A stretch of 64,000 nt of DNA from Mortierella sp. BCC40632 (taxonomy: Eukaryota; Mortierellomycota; Mortierellomycetes; Mortierellales; Mortierellaceae). The notes beneath the pieces were generated by a model. It searched no databases. It was not told where the DNA came from and saw nothing but the letters and a program-made list of their open reading frames with translations. This document shows positions 35,983 to 49,672 of this stretch, piece after piece. The position numbers and the translations under genes are program-made. The stretch lies in the NCBI GenBank assembly GCA_011634665.1, contig WAEK01000016.1, forward strand, positions 748,501 to 812,500, written 5' to 3'. Position 1 is the first letter of the stretch. Every line of letters begins with the position of its first letter.

Positions 35983-38212
35983 TTACTTGGTTGGGTTACT
36001 TCGTCGCCTTGTCTTCTTGCTGGGCTTCTCCTGCTCAGCATTCGCCTCCACTTTCAAAGGCCGCTTTCCCTTTTGTGGAGATGAGACCACTGGCCAATTG
36101 ATCGAATTGCGAACATTGGAGTCAACCTCTGCTGTTGCAACGATCGTCTTGTTCTCAAACTCTTCTTCCTCATCCTTGAAATCATCTACGTGATAGAATT
36201 CTACCATCCCTCCGGTTGTTTTCCGCGCCGTCTGCTTTTTTCGAACAGGGACTTCCTTTTTCCGATCGATCAAGGAATTGCAGTAGGCGTAGTAGAAGCG
36301 GATATCGTTCCGATGGAATGGTTGTTGTTGTCCAACTGTCGAGGACGGGTCTTGTCCACCGACCGTCTTGATCTGAGCATGGCCAATCCTAGACGGCAGA
36401 GATCCATCGTTCCCTTTGTCCTTTGTTTCAGCAGTCTCGACAACACTGGTATCATTGGTGTGGAGAATAGTAGAAGGAAAAGGACCACCGATTTTCTTTC
36501 TAGCTGTTTCCCGAGTAGGCCGCCTGTCTCGCTCGATATCCTCATCCTCGTCACTAAAATCATCTACATGTCGAATGGTGGAAGGAAGAGGCCCTCTTGT
36601 TGATTTTGTTGCAAAGCACCGGATCCTGTTCGTTTCCTCAGTCCTGGATGACAGGGACCTATCGCTCTCTTTATCCTTTGCTTCAGTAGTCTTGGTATCA
36701 TCGATGTGACGAACAGTAGAAGGAAAGGGTCTACCAATCTTCTTTCTAGCTGTTTCCCGAATAGGCCACCTGTCTTGCTCAATATATTCATCTTCATCAC
36801 TGAAATCGTCCACATGTCGAATGTTGGAGGGTAAAGGTCCTCTTGTCGTTTTTGTTGCGAAACACCGGATCTTGTTCGTTTCCCTAATCCTGGGAGGCAA
36901 ATATCCATCATTCCCTTTGTCGGTCGCTTCAGCACTCTCAACAGCCTTTGTATCATCGATGTGACGAATAGTAGAAGGGAAGGGTTTACCGATCTTCTTC
37001 CTGGCTGTTTCCCGAATAGGCCACCTGTCTTGCTCAATATCTTCATCTTCATCACTGAAATCGTCCACGTGTCGAATGTTGGAGGGAAAAGGTCCTCTTG
37101 TTGTTTTTGTTGCGAAACACCGGATCTTTTTCGTTTCCACACGCTCCTCCTCCTCCTCCTCCTTCCCCTCCTCTTCCTCTTCCTCCGAAACGTAATCGTT
37201 CTCATCTAGGCCAATGTCCTCATCCTCGTTCTCCATCTCGTCATCATACATCCCTTCACTATCATACTCGTCCTCCTCAACTTCCCAGTCTTCATCTACA
37301 TGTCGAATCGTCGAGGAGAGGGGTCCGCCCGTAGATTTCCTGGCTCTGCAGTATATCCTTGGACTGTCCTTCTCATCATCTACTCTGTTCTGATGGGTAT
37401 CATCCACATGCTGAATCGTCGAAGGGAGGGGCCCATTGGTTCGTTCCCTAGCCAGATAATTCCTTGGATATGGACCCTCCTCCTTATCAGGCCGCATTCC
37501 CCCATAGATGAATGCTCGTGATTGTAGATAGCGCTCTGTCCAAAGGTCGAGGTCTTCATCGCTTGGTTCTCTACGGAAATGCCTTCCTGGCAGGTACCCG
37601 CCTGTAGATTTCCTAGCCCTGTAGACAACCTTTGGCTCCTCTTCCTCTTCCTCTTCCTCTTCCTCCATATCGTCGTTGTTCTTGTCGTCCAATTCTTCAC
37701 TATCGTCTACATGGCGATACCCTCGTGGCAAGAACCCACCAGTGGATTTCCTGGCTGTGCATACAATCCCTGAATTACCCTGACCATCGTTCTCAAAGCT
37801 CTCATCATTACTATTGTCCTTTTCATCCAATGCTCCAGTGTCTGGTTCGTTGTCTTGGTGAGGGTCGTTTACATGTCGAATAGTTTGGGGAAGGCGCCCG
37901 CCTGTAGATTTCCTGACCCGGTGTGCAACGTGTCGTGTCCCGGGGAGCAAAGAACCTCCTGTTGTCTTTCTAGCTGTAGTTTTCTGGGAAGAAAGGAAAG
38001 ATGAATGTTAGTCTTATAAGCAACGCCTTCTCTTTGACTCAAAAGTAGAAAGCAAGTCATCGTACGGGCAAGGAAGGAGGTCACTTTTTTTTTTTTTTTT
38101 ACCTGTCCGTGGTCGTCTCTATCATGACTGGAATTGGTAATGCGTTTCGATTTGGAAGGATTCAGGCGTTTGCCTGTTGTGGGTTTTTGGGTAGGTTTTT
38201 TTTGGGAGGCAT
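35983..38212 (-). CDS. repeat protein with multiple histone H3-tail-like ARKSTGG motifs, 5' end uncertain
   Basis: Main exon 37983-35983 (666 aa plus stop); a small upstream exon ends at 38103 and splices in phase 0 over a 119-bp intron. Exon-2 numbering: A-R-K-S-T-G-G, identical to H3 residues 7-13, at 77-83, 123-129 and 214-220; near-identical copies at 4-10 (ARKTTGG) and 23-29 (VRKSTGG); KQTARKTTGG at 583-592, matching H3 4-13 except S10T. Diverged copies read ATK[ST]TRG (291, 376, 458) and TARKKIG (326, 411, 493). Most are followed by P[LF]PS[TN]IRH[VI]DD and acidic linkers. The basic C-terminus (KKTRRR) resembles a nuclear localisation signal. No enzyme domain. Function unknown; binding of histone-tail readers or writers is inferred. 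The likely ATG (38212) is out of frame across an eight-A run, so the start is unresolved. Confidence 0.75.
36580..37130 (-). repeat. about 250-bp tandem repeats within the H3-tail-like repeat gene
   Basis: Three copies of an 82-85-codon unit, each holding one ATKxTRG block and one TARKKIG block (ATK positions at exon-2 residues 291, 376 and 458). They are more similar to each other than to the rest of the protein, indicating a recent internal duplication. Confidence 0.8.
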
Positions 38213-38995
38213 GGAAGGGAATGGGAAAAAGAAAAGATCCAGAGACCAAGTTTATCTTTCCTTGGATGTTTAGAATAAAAAAAAAAGGGGAGAAGGAAAG
38301 AAGAGAGATGGATGGTAAAGGAGAGAAAGAAATAAAAAAAAGTGAACATCATGTGATCAACGCAGTCCTTTTGTCCCACTTTTGATTTACTCTCTTTCTA
38401 CTTTTCTTTTTTTTTTTCGTTTGGAGAGTGCCATGAGCCAAGAGAGATGCATGCTTCTCATTCTCATTTTCCCATCAGCACTGACACCAACAACGACAAT
38501 AGCATCGACAGCAAAAATAAAGGGGGTTTCATCCTCGTTTCTCGCCTTTTACTTTTATCCAAATAAAAGAGGCAAAGAAGACAGAGGTATGCAACATCTG
38601 TCATGTCATGTGTGTGTGAGTGTGGGTGTGTGGCGAAGGAGGGCGAAGAGGGAGAGGAGATGGCGAATTAAAGACTAGGGCACTGTTCTTTTTTTTGCTT
38701 TGCACAGCAGCCCCAGAAGCTCTAATCTCCTCCAATCAGCGCGCGTGTTCTCTCTCTCTCTCTTTCTCTGTCGATCAATTCAACGGTCGACTTTCTCGTA
38801 TGAAATTCGTTGGGTTCCTGAACTCTTGACAATATTTCCACCAAAGAGGAAAAAAAAAAAAAAAAAAAAAGGGCTGATTTTTTATTGCAAGATGAAGTGC
38901 ATTTTTGGTAGAGAAAAAGGGTAAATCAATTGAAGAGCAGGGAGGAGAGAGATGCTGAGTGCTATTTTACTTATGAGGAGAGAGGTTTGTACTTT
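38213..38995. other. intergenic, no gene seen
   Basis: Separates the H3-tail-like gene from the end of the FPP synthase gene, both on minus. Contains an A run near 38851-38870. Nothing else supported; an upstream exon of the H3-tail-like gene could lie here. Confidence 0.4.
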
Positions 38996-41090
<2,095 letters not shown>

Positions 41091-41282
41091 GGTGATGCGA
41101 TGTTTAGCGGGCTTGAAAACCGAAGGAGGATTCAAAAGAGTCGTCGAAGGCGAGTTGGTGGAGGTCGAACGTAGTGTCGAGGAAGAAGAAGATGAAGTCG
41201 AGGATGACGACCGTCGGAAAAAGTGGATGAGGAACAAGAAGAAGAGGAGAGAAGCGATCCGGAACGCGGTCCTGTGTCGCAT

Positions 41283-42014
41283 TTTTATCTGACGAGGAAA
41301 AAAAAAAAGTTGAGCGAGTGAGCGGGCGAGTGAGAGATAGAGATTGGTGAGAGACCGAAAGGGAAGAGGACTCTCTCTCTCTCCCTCTCTTCCTCCCCAG
41401 GCAGTCAGGATCATCCCACGGTCCCTCAGACCCAGCCTGCTGCAGCCTTTACCCTGTGCTGGGATGTCAAGGCGAGCCCGCTCCCCGGCTCCTGATTGGC
41501 TGGGCTAAAATCATACAATCGCCTACTTTCCCCTACCGCTGGACTGTCCAAAAGACAGTGAGAGAGAAAAGGGACAAGGGGCGCCCTTTTGTCCCCCCCC
41601 CCACCTTTTGTCCTCTTCTCTTGGGTAACCAGCAAAAAGAACGTGTCAGCATAGTATAGTCTGGTTCCTTCACGCTATCGTAGAAATAGAGTAACGGCGT
41701 CGCGCTCATTGTCATCATCGTCATCATCACCCTTTTTGTCTGTCCGCTTCGCGCCGATCCCTCTCCCCTCTCCCCTCGGTAGATCATCCCACTCTACACA
41801 CTATAAATGACAATCATTTTTTCTCCTACCGTACACCTATCTGGACCTAACTGAGATCATCCGATTCTCCCCATTAACCATATTTCTTTCTTTTTCTTCT
41901 TTTCCTTCTTCTTTATTCCTTTTCTCCAGAAAACTCTCCTGTCAGGGTCCTTCTTGACCCATCGGCACTGAGAAAGGATAAGAGTCTGCCTGTATGGCTT
42001 GTTCACTGCTCTCT
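41283..42014. other. intergenic, no gene seen
   Basis: Upstream of FPP synthase and downstream of the BRO1 gene. A TATAAA on plus at 41802-41807 has no plus-strand gene behind it. A small C run lies at about 41597-41605. Confidence 0.4.
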
Positions 42015-45000
42015 TTAGTCTAGCAACGAATTCTGACGCATTGTCGTAGGTTGCATAGGTGCATATCCTTGCATATATTGCTGTTGTTGTTGCGGTTGTT
42101 GGAGAGGTTGTTGTTGTGGCTGCTGCTGCTGATATAGTGGTTGCTGCTGCTGCTGTTGTTGATACACAGGCTGTTGCTGCTGTTGATACACAGGCTGCTG
42201 CTGCTGCTGATACACAGGCTGCGATTGCTGGTACATAGGTTGCTGTTGCTGCTGAGGAGGAGGCTGCTGCTGGTAGACAGGTTGCTGGTATCCACCTTGG
42301 AACGGTTGTTGCATGGGCTGCTGCATCGGTTGTTGCTGTGGTTGATACATTCCTTGAGCTGGCTGCGAATATTGCATTTGAGGTTGGTATTGAGCACTCG
42401 CTGGAGGCGCTTGTTGCGGCTGTGAAGGTTGGATGGGAGAGTATCCAGCATAAGCAGGTTGCTGCTGTTGTGGTGGGTTGGGTTGATACTGTTGATACTG
42501 TGGTTGTTGCTGTGGCTGTGGCTGTGGCTGGAACTGTGGAGGTGTCTGCATTGATTGCTGCACCGGCTGCGTTGCTTGTTGTTGATACATCGGCTGTGGC
42601 TGTTGGAAGGAAGGCTGCCGCTGTGGGGGCTGGAATTGAGGCGACTGTTGATAGGGCGACTGGCTCTGGGGTGCACTCTGCGGCTGATACTGACCTTGGA
42701 GGGGCTGCTGCTGGTAAGAGGTTTGCGGCGTCATGGGCTGGTAGGCAGGGCCTGGTGTTGGTTGAACAGGAGCAGGAGTCGGCGCAGGGGACTGGTACAT
42801 GGGTGCCTGACTTTGTGCCGTTTGGTAGGGTTGCTGTGAGGGTTGGAACTGCGAGCTAGGAATAGGCTGCATCGGTTGCATCGGTTGCATAGGTTGCATA
42901 GGTTGCATAGGTTGCATTGGACTAGGCAAAGAGTAGCCAGCTTGGGCTTGAATAGGCGGCTGGGATACCTGGGGAGGAGGCGCAGGTGCGGGTGTAGACG
43001 GAAGCGCAAATGGACCAGTGTTAGGAATCACCAAGTTGTTCGCCTGTTGAAGAACCGTAGCCGTTGCAGGTGGCTGTCCATAGGTTGTAGCAGGGCTTGC
43101 CATTGGGGCAGAAGCCTGCTGGGGCGCAAAGGCAGGAGCAGCGGGAGACACGCCGACACTAGAATAGCTCGCTGGAGGGGGTGCTGTGGGCCTCCATTGA
43201 GGCACAGAGGGGGGTACTGGGGCAGCTCCAGGGGCCCGAGCTCCACCGCCGAGGCTCATACTCGCCATAGCGTCGATTGGCAGAGAGCTAGCTGGGGGCG
43301 AGGACACTCCACCAAGCTTGGAGAGTTGATCCTTGAGCACCCTGGACTCGCGCTCAGCTTGGGTGGAAAGGATCTGTCGCTCTAGCATAATCCTCTCTTC
43401 CTTTCTCGTCGAACAGAACTGGTCAACAGCCTTTGAAAGGTCCTGGATCTGTTCATTCAAGTCTTCATAGAATCGGATGCCCTTTTTGAAGCCATCCTTG
43501 ACGGCCATGTATGATCCCTTGGTTCTCAGTAGCTGATCAACCAAGCCCTGTCGTTTACGCTCTGTTGTTTCCCACACTTCTTGCAGATTCCGTGCCTCCT
43601 GGCCTTTCATCAGTTCCTTGTAGTGGCCTGTCAGCTCCTGCATCAATGCTTGTTGATGGTGAATGGTAGCAGAAATGCGGCTCTGATGGGGCCTGAACTT
43701 TTCCAGCTCCTGCGTAAACAATTGAGTCTCGATTCCAGACGATTTCTTGTTGAGAATAAGCAAGTTGGAGATGTCATCTTGTTGTGTCTATGCAAAACCC
43801 CAGGGAAGATAAAGTGAAAAAAAGAACGTTTTATCAATAACTGGGTTAAAAGAGGTCTGGACCACACAGTAGAAATCCAACATCTCCAACGATAGATTTA
43901 CCTTGGTCTTCAAGTCTTCAAGAGTCTCGATACGCTCTTGCTTCAATTTCTTTAGCTTAGCAATGGATTCCTCGACCTTGGCTACTGTCTTTAGTATCTG
44001 CTCGCTCTCTCCATTATCTTCAACATCCAAGAGCATGTTATCGGTCTTGGATCCTCGTCTCGATTTGTTGGCATCAACAACAACTCTTGCAAAGAGCTGA
44101 TCCAGGGCAGCTCCTTCTCTTCCGTTCCGAAGCACCATGGTATGGTTTGCGATTTGTTCAAAGGACCGATGTACGTTGTGATCCGATGAGGCAGCCTTAT
44201 CAAGGGATTCCATGAGAGCTCTCGAGTCGGCCCTGTAGACCTGGGTGAGTGGACCTGATGGACGTTGAGTCCATTGGTCGGCATACTTTGCCTACGGAAA
44301 GAATAAAAATGAGATTTCAGTTTACTATCTAAATGAAATATCTAAAAAAAATAAAAAGACCTGATGATGAGATTAGGACTTTACAAAGAACGCAAAAGGA
44401 CTTACTCGCAACATCTCGCACTGGCTGAGCTCCTCATCCAGCAACAGACTCGTATTATCCAATGACCCTCTCGCTCCTGACTTTGCCCGGTCCAATGCAG
44501 CAATCAAATCCGCAATCGATTCGCCACTATTCTCCTCCGCCTGAATAAAGTCAGCACACTCCTTGACTGATGTGGGCGGAATGGCAAGAGCATCGAGTGA
44601 CGTGTTTTGATTGCCGTTGGCTCCGCTCTTGAACTTTTCCAATCCTGCGGGTAGGTTCATAAACTCTAGTGCGCTTGTCAGTTCTTGGTTGGCAGTCTCA
44701 CATCGCTCTGCTTCAGCACGAACAAGCTTTGCCTTTTCTTCAGAGTACAAGCTCGATGATTCGTGGACCGACAGAGGAATAAGTCGCTGGAAAGTATCGG
44801 GTCCGATCACCTTTTGCATCTCACTTGGCGAGTACAGTTCAGAAATGGGCAGAGGCTTTGTCGCATTGAGTTTTTCCAAGGCTGGTAAGGCATTCTCACC
44901 GGGCACTGCTTCATGGTAGATCAAGTCATTGTCTCGAGTTGCCTGCGCCTTCTTCTCAGTGATGATGGCCAGATAACTCTTTGTAATCTCGAAAATGTGG

Positions 45001-46222
45001 GTCGCCCCCTCCTGGGTGAGTGTTACTGTCGGGTGCGAACTTTGTGTAAATCCAGAGGAGAAGCTCTTGGCCAGCTTCTCAGCTTCCTTAATTGAAGTCT
45101 CTGCCACTTGAGCCCTTCCCACCATTTCTCCCCACTTTGATTCTGCCTCGGCCGCTAATGAACGGTAGTACTGAGCAATGGCAGTAAACATCTTGGCCTT
45201 GATCTGTGGGTGAGGTAAAATAACCATTGAATGTCGGTCCTTTAGTCAGTTGCCATGACACTCGAGAACCTGAAAACAATCTCTTCATCTGTACAGTAGA
45301 GAACTAACATACCTGACAAAGGGTCTGCCAATTTTTCTCAAAAACCTGCTTTGACACGCCATCGGCCATGGCTTCCAGGACAGTTTGATAGTTCGCAGCA
45401 GCTTGGGCTGCGAGTTTTGAGATCATCAAAGGCTTTTTCTTTTCAGCCATCGTCTTTTCCCAAAAGACTTCTTGTGCCTGGGCCAACATGAGTGCTACCA
45501 GCATCTTGACAGTATCCCGACTCAAGTCAATCGACGGTGCATGCAAAAAGTTCTCGTTGATGTAGGTATAGATTCCTGCTGAGGCCTGATAATAGTGGAA
45601 CGCTTTCTTGACTCCCTCAGGCTCATTTGTCCTGTTCTGGGACGTGGCAATAGCTGAGAGGACCGAGGCGATGTTGAAGATGGTGCTTGCCTTCTCAAAG
45701 GCCAAGGAGTACTGAGAGGTTGGCCTCTGTGTAAATGCATCGTACCTTGGGGGACACAAGGGTAGGGAAAAATGGTTAATGTCCCTGGTCTCTCTCACGC
45801 TCTGCACAACATGCCAAGACTTTTTATTTTTTCCCTCAATGAAAACGCGTCACCCAATGAAGGATACGTAGAAAAGGCATGGCACCCGAGGTTCTGTAGG
45901 GTGGAGGCATACACGACTCAATCGACCTGCATAGCTAGCAAACTTACCACATAAACCCGATTTTGATGTGGGCCTCATCAACTGGGAAGCGCAGGTCAAG
46001 TATCTCCAGCTGGCCAAAATAGCGGTAAAGAACATCACGACCTGTAGTGTCGTTCCCGGCGCCACGCATGTCCTGGCGCAAGCGATGGATAGTTCCTGTT
46101 TCTTCTGAGTACTTTGCAGGGTCATCCTGGTAGGAGGTCGCAATGTATCTCTTGAGCGGCGTGACCCAGTCCACTTCGTCGGTCCTCTTGAGAGGCACAG
46201 AGATCATTGGAGACTGAGCCAT
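42015..46222 (-). CDS. BRO1: BRO1/ALIX-family ESCRT-associated protein with long Pro/Gln-rich tail
   Basis: Links ESCRT-III, ubiquitinated cargo and deubiquitination in multivesicular-body sorting; a paralogue group (Rim20/PalA) acts in pH signalling. Five exons on minus: 46222-45948, 45745-45313, 45203-44406, 44291-43902, 43787-42015, total 1222 aa. The BRO1 domain covers about 1-390 (PLKRYI, FMWYDAF, STIFNIASVLS). A helical V domain follows to about residue 800, with coiled-coil-like stretches (EESIAKLKKLKQERIETLEDL). The last about 410 residues are Pro/Gln/Tyr-rich with Gln runs and a QPM repeat, much longer than in yeast Bro1 (844 aa) or human ALIX (868). BRO1 versus Rim20 subtype is not settled. 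Confidence 0.9.
42868..42917 (-). repeat. 9-bp tandem repeat encoding (QPM)n
   Basis: Six near-perfect copies of a nine-base unit (GGTTGCATA on plus) encode Met-Gln-Pro repeats in the Pro/Gln-rich tail of the BRO1-family protein. Further Gln-coding CAG/CAA tracts lie at about 42080-42350. Confidence 0.85.
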
Positions 46223-46680
46223 GATGAAAGTGGCGTAAATCGGACCAGATAGTTAATTGGAATGTACAAGTTGAGGGAGTTGACCGTCCACGATCTCTGT
46301 TCAAAGAGCAAGCGCGGGTGACTAGGCGAGGGGCAGTAAGATGGAGGAGAGGATGAAGAGTGATGGATGCTCGAAAAAAACGAACGGGGAAAAAGTGAAG
46401 TGAGTAGTGACACGCACTCACAGAGAGGAGACATTCTATGGTCGAAGTCTGCGCTTGGTCGCAGAGAGAAAGAGAGAGGCGTGACTGCTCCTTCCACCTG
46501 CACTTTTTTTTTTTTTTTTTTGTTCCTCCACTTCTCTCTTTGTCTTTCGCCCGCCAGTCCTTCATTTTCTTCAAAGGATTCGTCTTGCTGAAGCGCGCAG
46601 CAAAAGTGCACAAACACGTAGAATCGCATACATACTCTCAACACATATTCGCAACCTTCTTTTCTGATACTCTCTCCAGA

Positions 46681-47898
46681 ATGGCAGACACAAGTGCGAC
46701 TCGACACCGTCTCCGAGTTCGCGTAGGATCAAGCGCGGACGAGAAGGACCTACGACCGATTGCTGTCAATGACGACGCAAACCCAGTCCTTATCGAGACC
46801 AGCGAGTTTGTCGGTAGAGTCGTCGTCCGTATCAAGGGTTTTGATAAAACGTTTGCTTATGAGCAAAGTCAAAAAGAGGATGGACTTGACCCTGTCCCAG
46901 AAAGCAAGTGGTTCCATCTGCCTGGTGCCGATAGCCATCTCTGCTCTATTCAGATCCAGGCGAGATTCAAGCAGGAGTGGCCCTGCGATAAGATTGTCTA
47001 TGGAGTAAGCTTTCACTTCTTTTACTTCCTTCTTTCTCTTGAACCAAACAGATGCTTATCCCAGAAGTTTTATGTTTCTAATCCTGATCCGTCCACTAAA
47101 CCCGCTTCTCTCAAAATGACTCAAAGAATCAATTCGACCATCCACTCCGTTTGCCACCACTGTCGTCCATAGCACTGAAGTTTGTCCAGTTTATCGATCC
47201 AGGATTGAAGGCGGACATTTACTGTGATAAACCTTGGGCTTTCAGTCCCTTGATCGCCACGATGAACACTGTCCACGTTTCAGAATGGTCCAACAAAGAG
47301 AACACGCTCGAGGGACATGAAAGTGGCGGGCATTCGGTGGAGCTCCCAGAATGGCCTTCATCAAACGGTGAACACATCACTGAAGACACCAGTCTGATGT
47401 TTCACGTGAAATACCAAGAAGCAAACAGCAAAGGAGAGGAAACAGCCTTGGAAACAGACAAGGCAGAATCTACAAAAGAGTCATTGGAATTGAAAGAGTC
47501 AGCCGAAAAGATCCTCAAGACATCAGAGAGGAGATCCTACTTTGCCAAGGAAAACAACTTGGCCCAACATTCCTATCGACCGGACCAGGTCTATGGGTTT
47601 GACTTCTTCAATCCTTATCTAGACTTTACAAACTTTACTCTCAAAGTACCAGGCTTTAGCGTTGATGTTAAAAAATACTGGGATGGCCAGGTATGACTCT
47701 CCAAGCACAAGAACTCGTCATTTTGAAAAAAAAAGATCGGATAGTCCACTCCTTTCCACAGGCTAACCCATCATGTGATATATCTTTTCCTCTCCTCGTT
47801 AGCCCCTAACCTATATCATCAAGTCAGAAGACTCGTCTGTGGTTTTCATGGCCATACAGTTTGAGCTGGTGTCTGTCACCGATGTCACGATTGAGTAA
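46681..47898 (+). CDS. DUF1769 (UPF0590) family protein
   Basis: Exons 46681-47004, 47127-47690 and 47803-47898 give 327 aa. The family is conserved in fungi with no known function. Family-type blocks are GRVVVRIKGF, LPPLSSIALKFVQFIDPGL, DKPWAFSPLIATMN, NPYLDFTNFTLKVPGF and KYWDGQPLTYIIK. The acceptor at 47126 (AAAG before AATCAA) is the only one keeping frame and restoring the NxFDxPLRLPP block. A charged Glu/Lys-rich insertion near residue 190 is probably disordered. Shares a 458-bp divergent promoter region with the BRO1-family gene. Confidence 0.83.
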
Positions 47899-48110
47899 AT
47901 ACATCTATTGCGGAGTAGTCGTTCTAAACGATAAAGTCTAGGCTATCAACGGTCTCTTTTACAACAAGTCCTTGCTTCTCTAGATATTCGTCATTCCTAG
48001 CAAAAAAAAAAAAAAAAAAAAAAAGATTGTACAATCAGCAGTAAGCAACATTAAGCACGAGTCTCGTGAAATAAAAAGTGAAAACAAAAGAATCAAATTT
48101 CTCAGTCCAT

Positions 48111-48578
48111 CTAATATCCATACCAGAACTTTGTCAGATGGCGTTGTCCAGAATCGCAGAGCAAGGTGACGATAGTGTGGCCAGGTCCGAGTTCACGGGC
48201 AATCCTGACGGCACCCACACAGTTCACCGCAGATGAGGATCCAATGAACAAACCTTCTTGGCTGACAAGGTAACGAGCCATATCGACTGCCTCTTGGTCG
48301 CTCACACGAATAGCGTCGTCAATCAGTCCATCGGACATGGCAAAGTTTCGGGTCAATCGATTGATACCCACTCCCTCTACCACTGTATCTACTTGATGTC
48401 TCTTTCGTGTGCCTTCCTTTTCCGTAGGTGAGTACATAATGTTGTATTTGACCTTGTTAAACAAGCCAGAACCCTGAGGATCAACGAGGTATGTCTTGAT
48501 ATCTGGAAGTCGTGACTTTAGATACTTGGCAACTCCAGCCAATGTTCCACCAGTTCCTATATCCACAACTCTTGTATT

Positions 48579-48615
<37 letters not shown>

Positions 48616-49672
48616 TTCCAATAGTGCAGCTCGAACTTTAGGAATTTTTGAGACACGTTCACTTACCAGCACCCATGACAATTGCATCCACGCTACCATG
48701 TGTCTGTCGATAGATCTCGGGTCCAGTAGTTGTGTAATGAGCCTCAAAATTGGCCAGATTCTCAAATTGGTCCGCAAAGAATCCAGTCTTTTTGGGTCCT
48801 GATGCCGACTCTGAATCTGATGAAGACGACGACGACGACGCTCCCTCGGATTCGTCCTTTCCAAACTCGAGAGCACGTCTCTTTGCCAGGTTTACAAACT
48901 GATTCTTATCGACAATGCTCACAGGTCGAACCTTTTCCACATGGGCTCCGAGTTTTTCAAGCAGTTGCGATTTTTCAAGCGCGACATCATCGGGCATGAC
49001 AATCCATGCATTGTAACCTCGAGCTTTGGCAATCATTGCTAACGAGATGCCTGTTGATCCGACCGTCCCTTCGAAGATGGTTGATCCATTGCCTGGGGTC
49101 AAGATGTGATTTTTCTCTGCAGTGTCGATCATGTTTAACGCAACCCGATCTTTTGTACTTCCTCCGGGGTTTAGGAACTGGACACGGACAATGATTCGAA
49201 TCCACAAAGGATCGGTTAGGGAGACGAGAGTTCTTGTTTTTCAACAACAGAGCAATGGTAGACAAAAGCTATCACTCTTCCTGTGGGGAAAGAATGAAAG
49301 AAAGATGGACTAGCTTACCTCGGCTTTAGCAAGAATCTCGCATCCAGTCGCATCGCTCAAGGACTTGATCCGCATCATGGGTGTATTTCCGATCAAGCCA
49401 GAGACACCGTCGCAGACCGAGTCACTTCTATCAACTCGTCCGAACGAGATAAAGTTGCTAATGCTCTCGCTAATCGAAGCTCTACGACGCATCCCAGAGC
49501 CGGCTTGGTCTCTGCCCGAGTTGGAACGACGTCTCGAGTTTCCTTGAGAAAGATCATTGATTCCTTTGGTTGCGAAGAGGACAGCGGTTGTTGAGAGGGT
49601 GAAAAAAACGCCAAGCGCTGCACCGATGGCGATGTGCTTGTTCTTGTCGGAGAGAGCAACAGAGTCGAACAT
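48111..49672 (-). CDS. mitochondrial membrane-anchored cysteine synthase-like PLP enzyme
   Basis: Exons on minus 49672-49319, 49177-48667 and 48556-48111 encode 436 aa. The fold-type II PLP lysine lies in LNPGGSTKDRVAL and the phosphate-binding loop is GAGTGGTLAG; TVGSTGISLA binds the substrate carboxylate. One hydrophobic segment (about 13-33) near the N-terminus resembles yeast Mcy1 and Aspergillus CysF/Cys12-type proteins, outer-membrane relatives of O-acetylserine sulfhydrylase whose substrate is less certain. A Ser/Asp-rich insertion (SSSSSSSDSES) lies between the two lobes. Intron 2 holds a 33-base T run on the sense strand. Diverges from the OXLD1-like gene over 670 bp. Confidence 0.9.

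Noticed and set aside
37130..37200. Acidic Glu-rich run as an independent gene or CRISPR-like repeat
   Set aside because: It is a continuous in-frame linker of the H3-tail-like repeat protein; repeats in this gene have no spacers of constant length.
41802..41807. TATAAA on plus as a promoter
   Set aside because: No plus-strand gene follows before the 3' end of the minus-strand BRO1-family gene.
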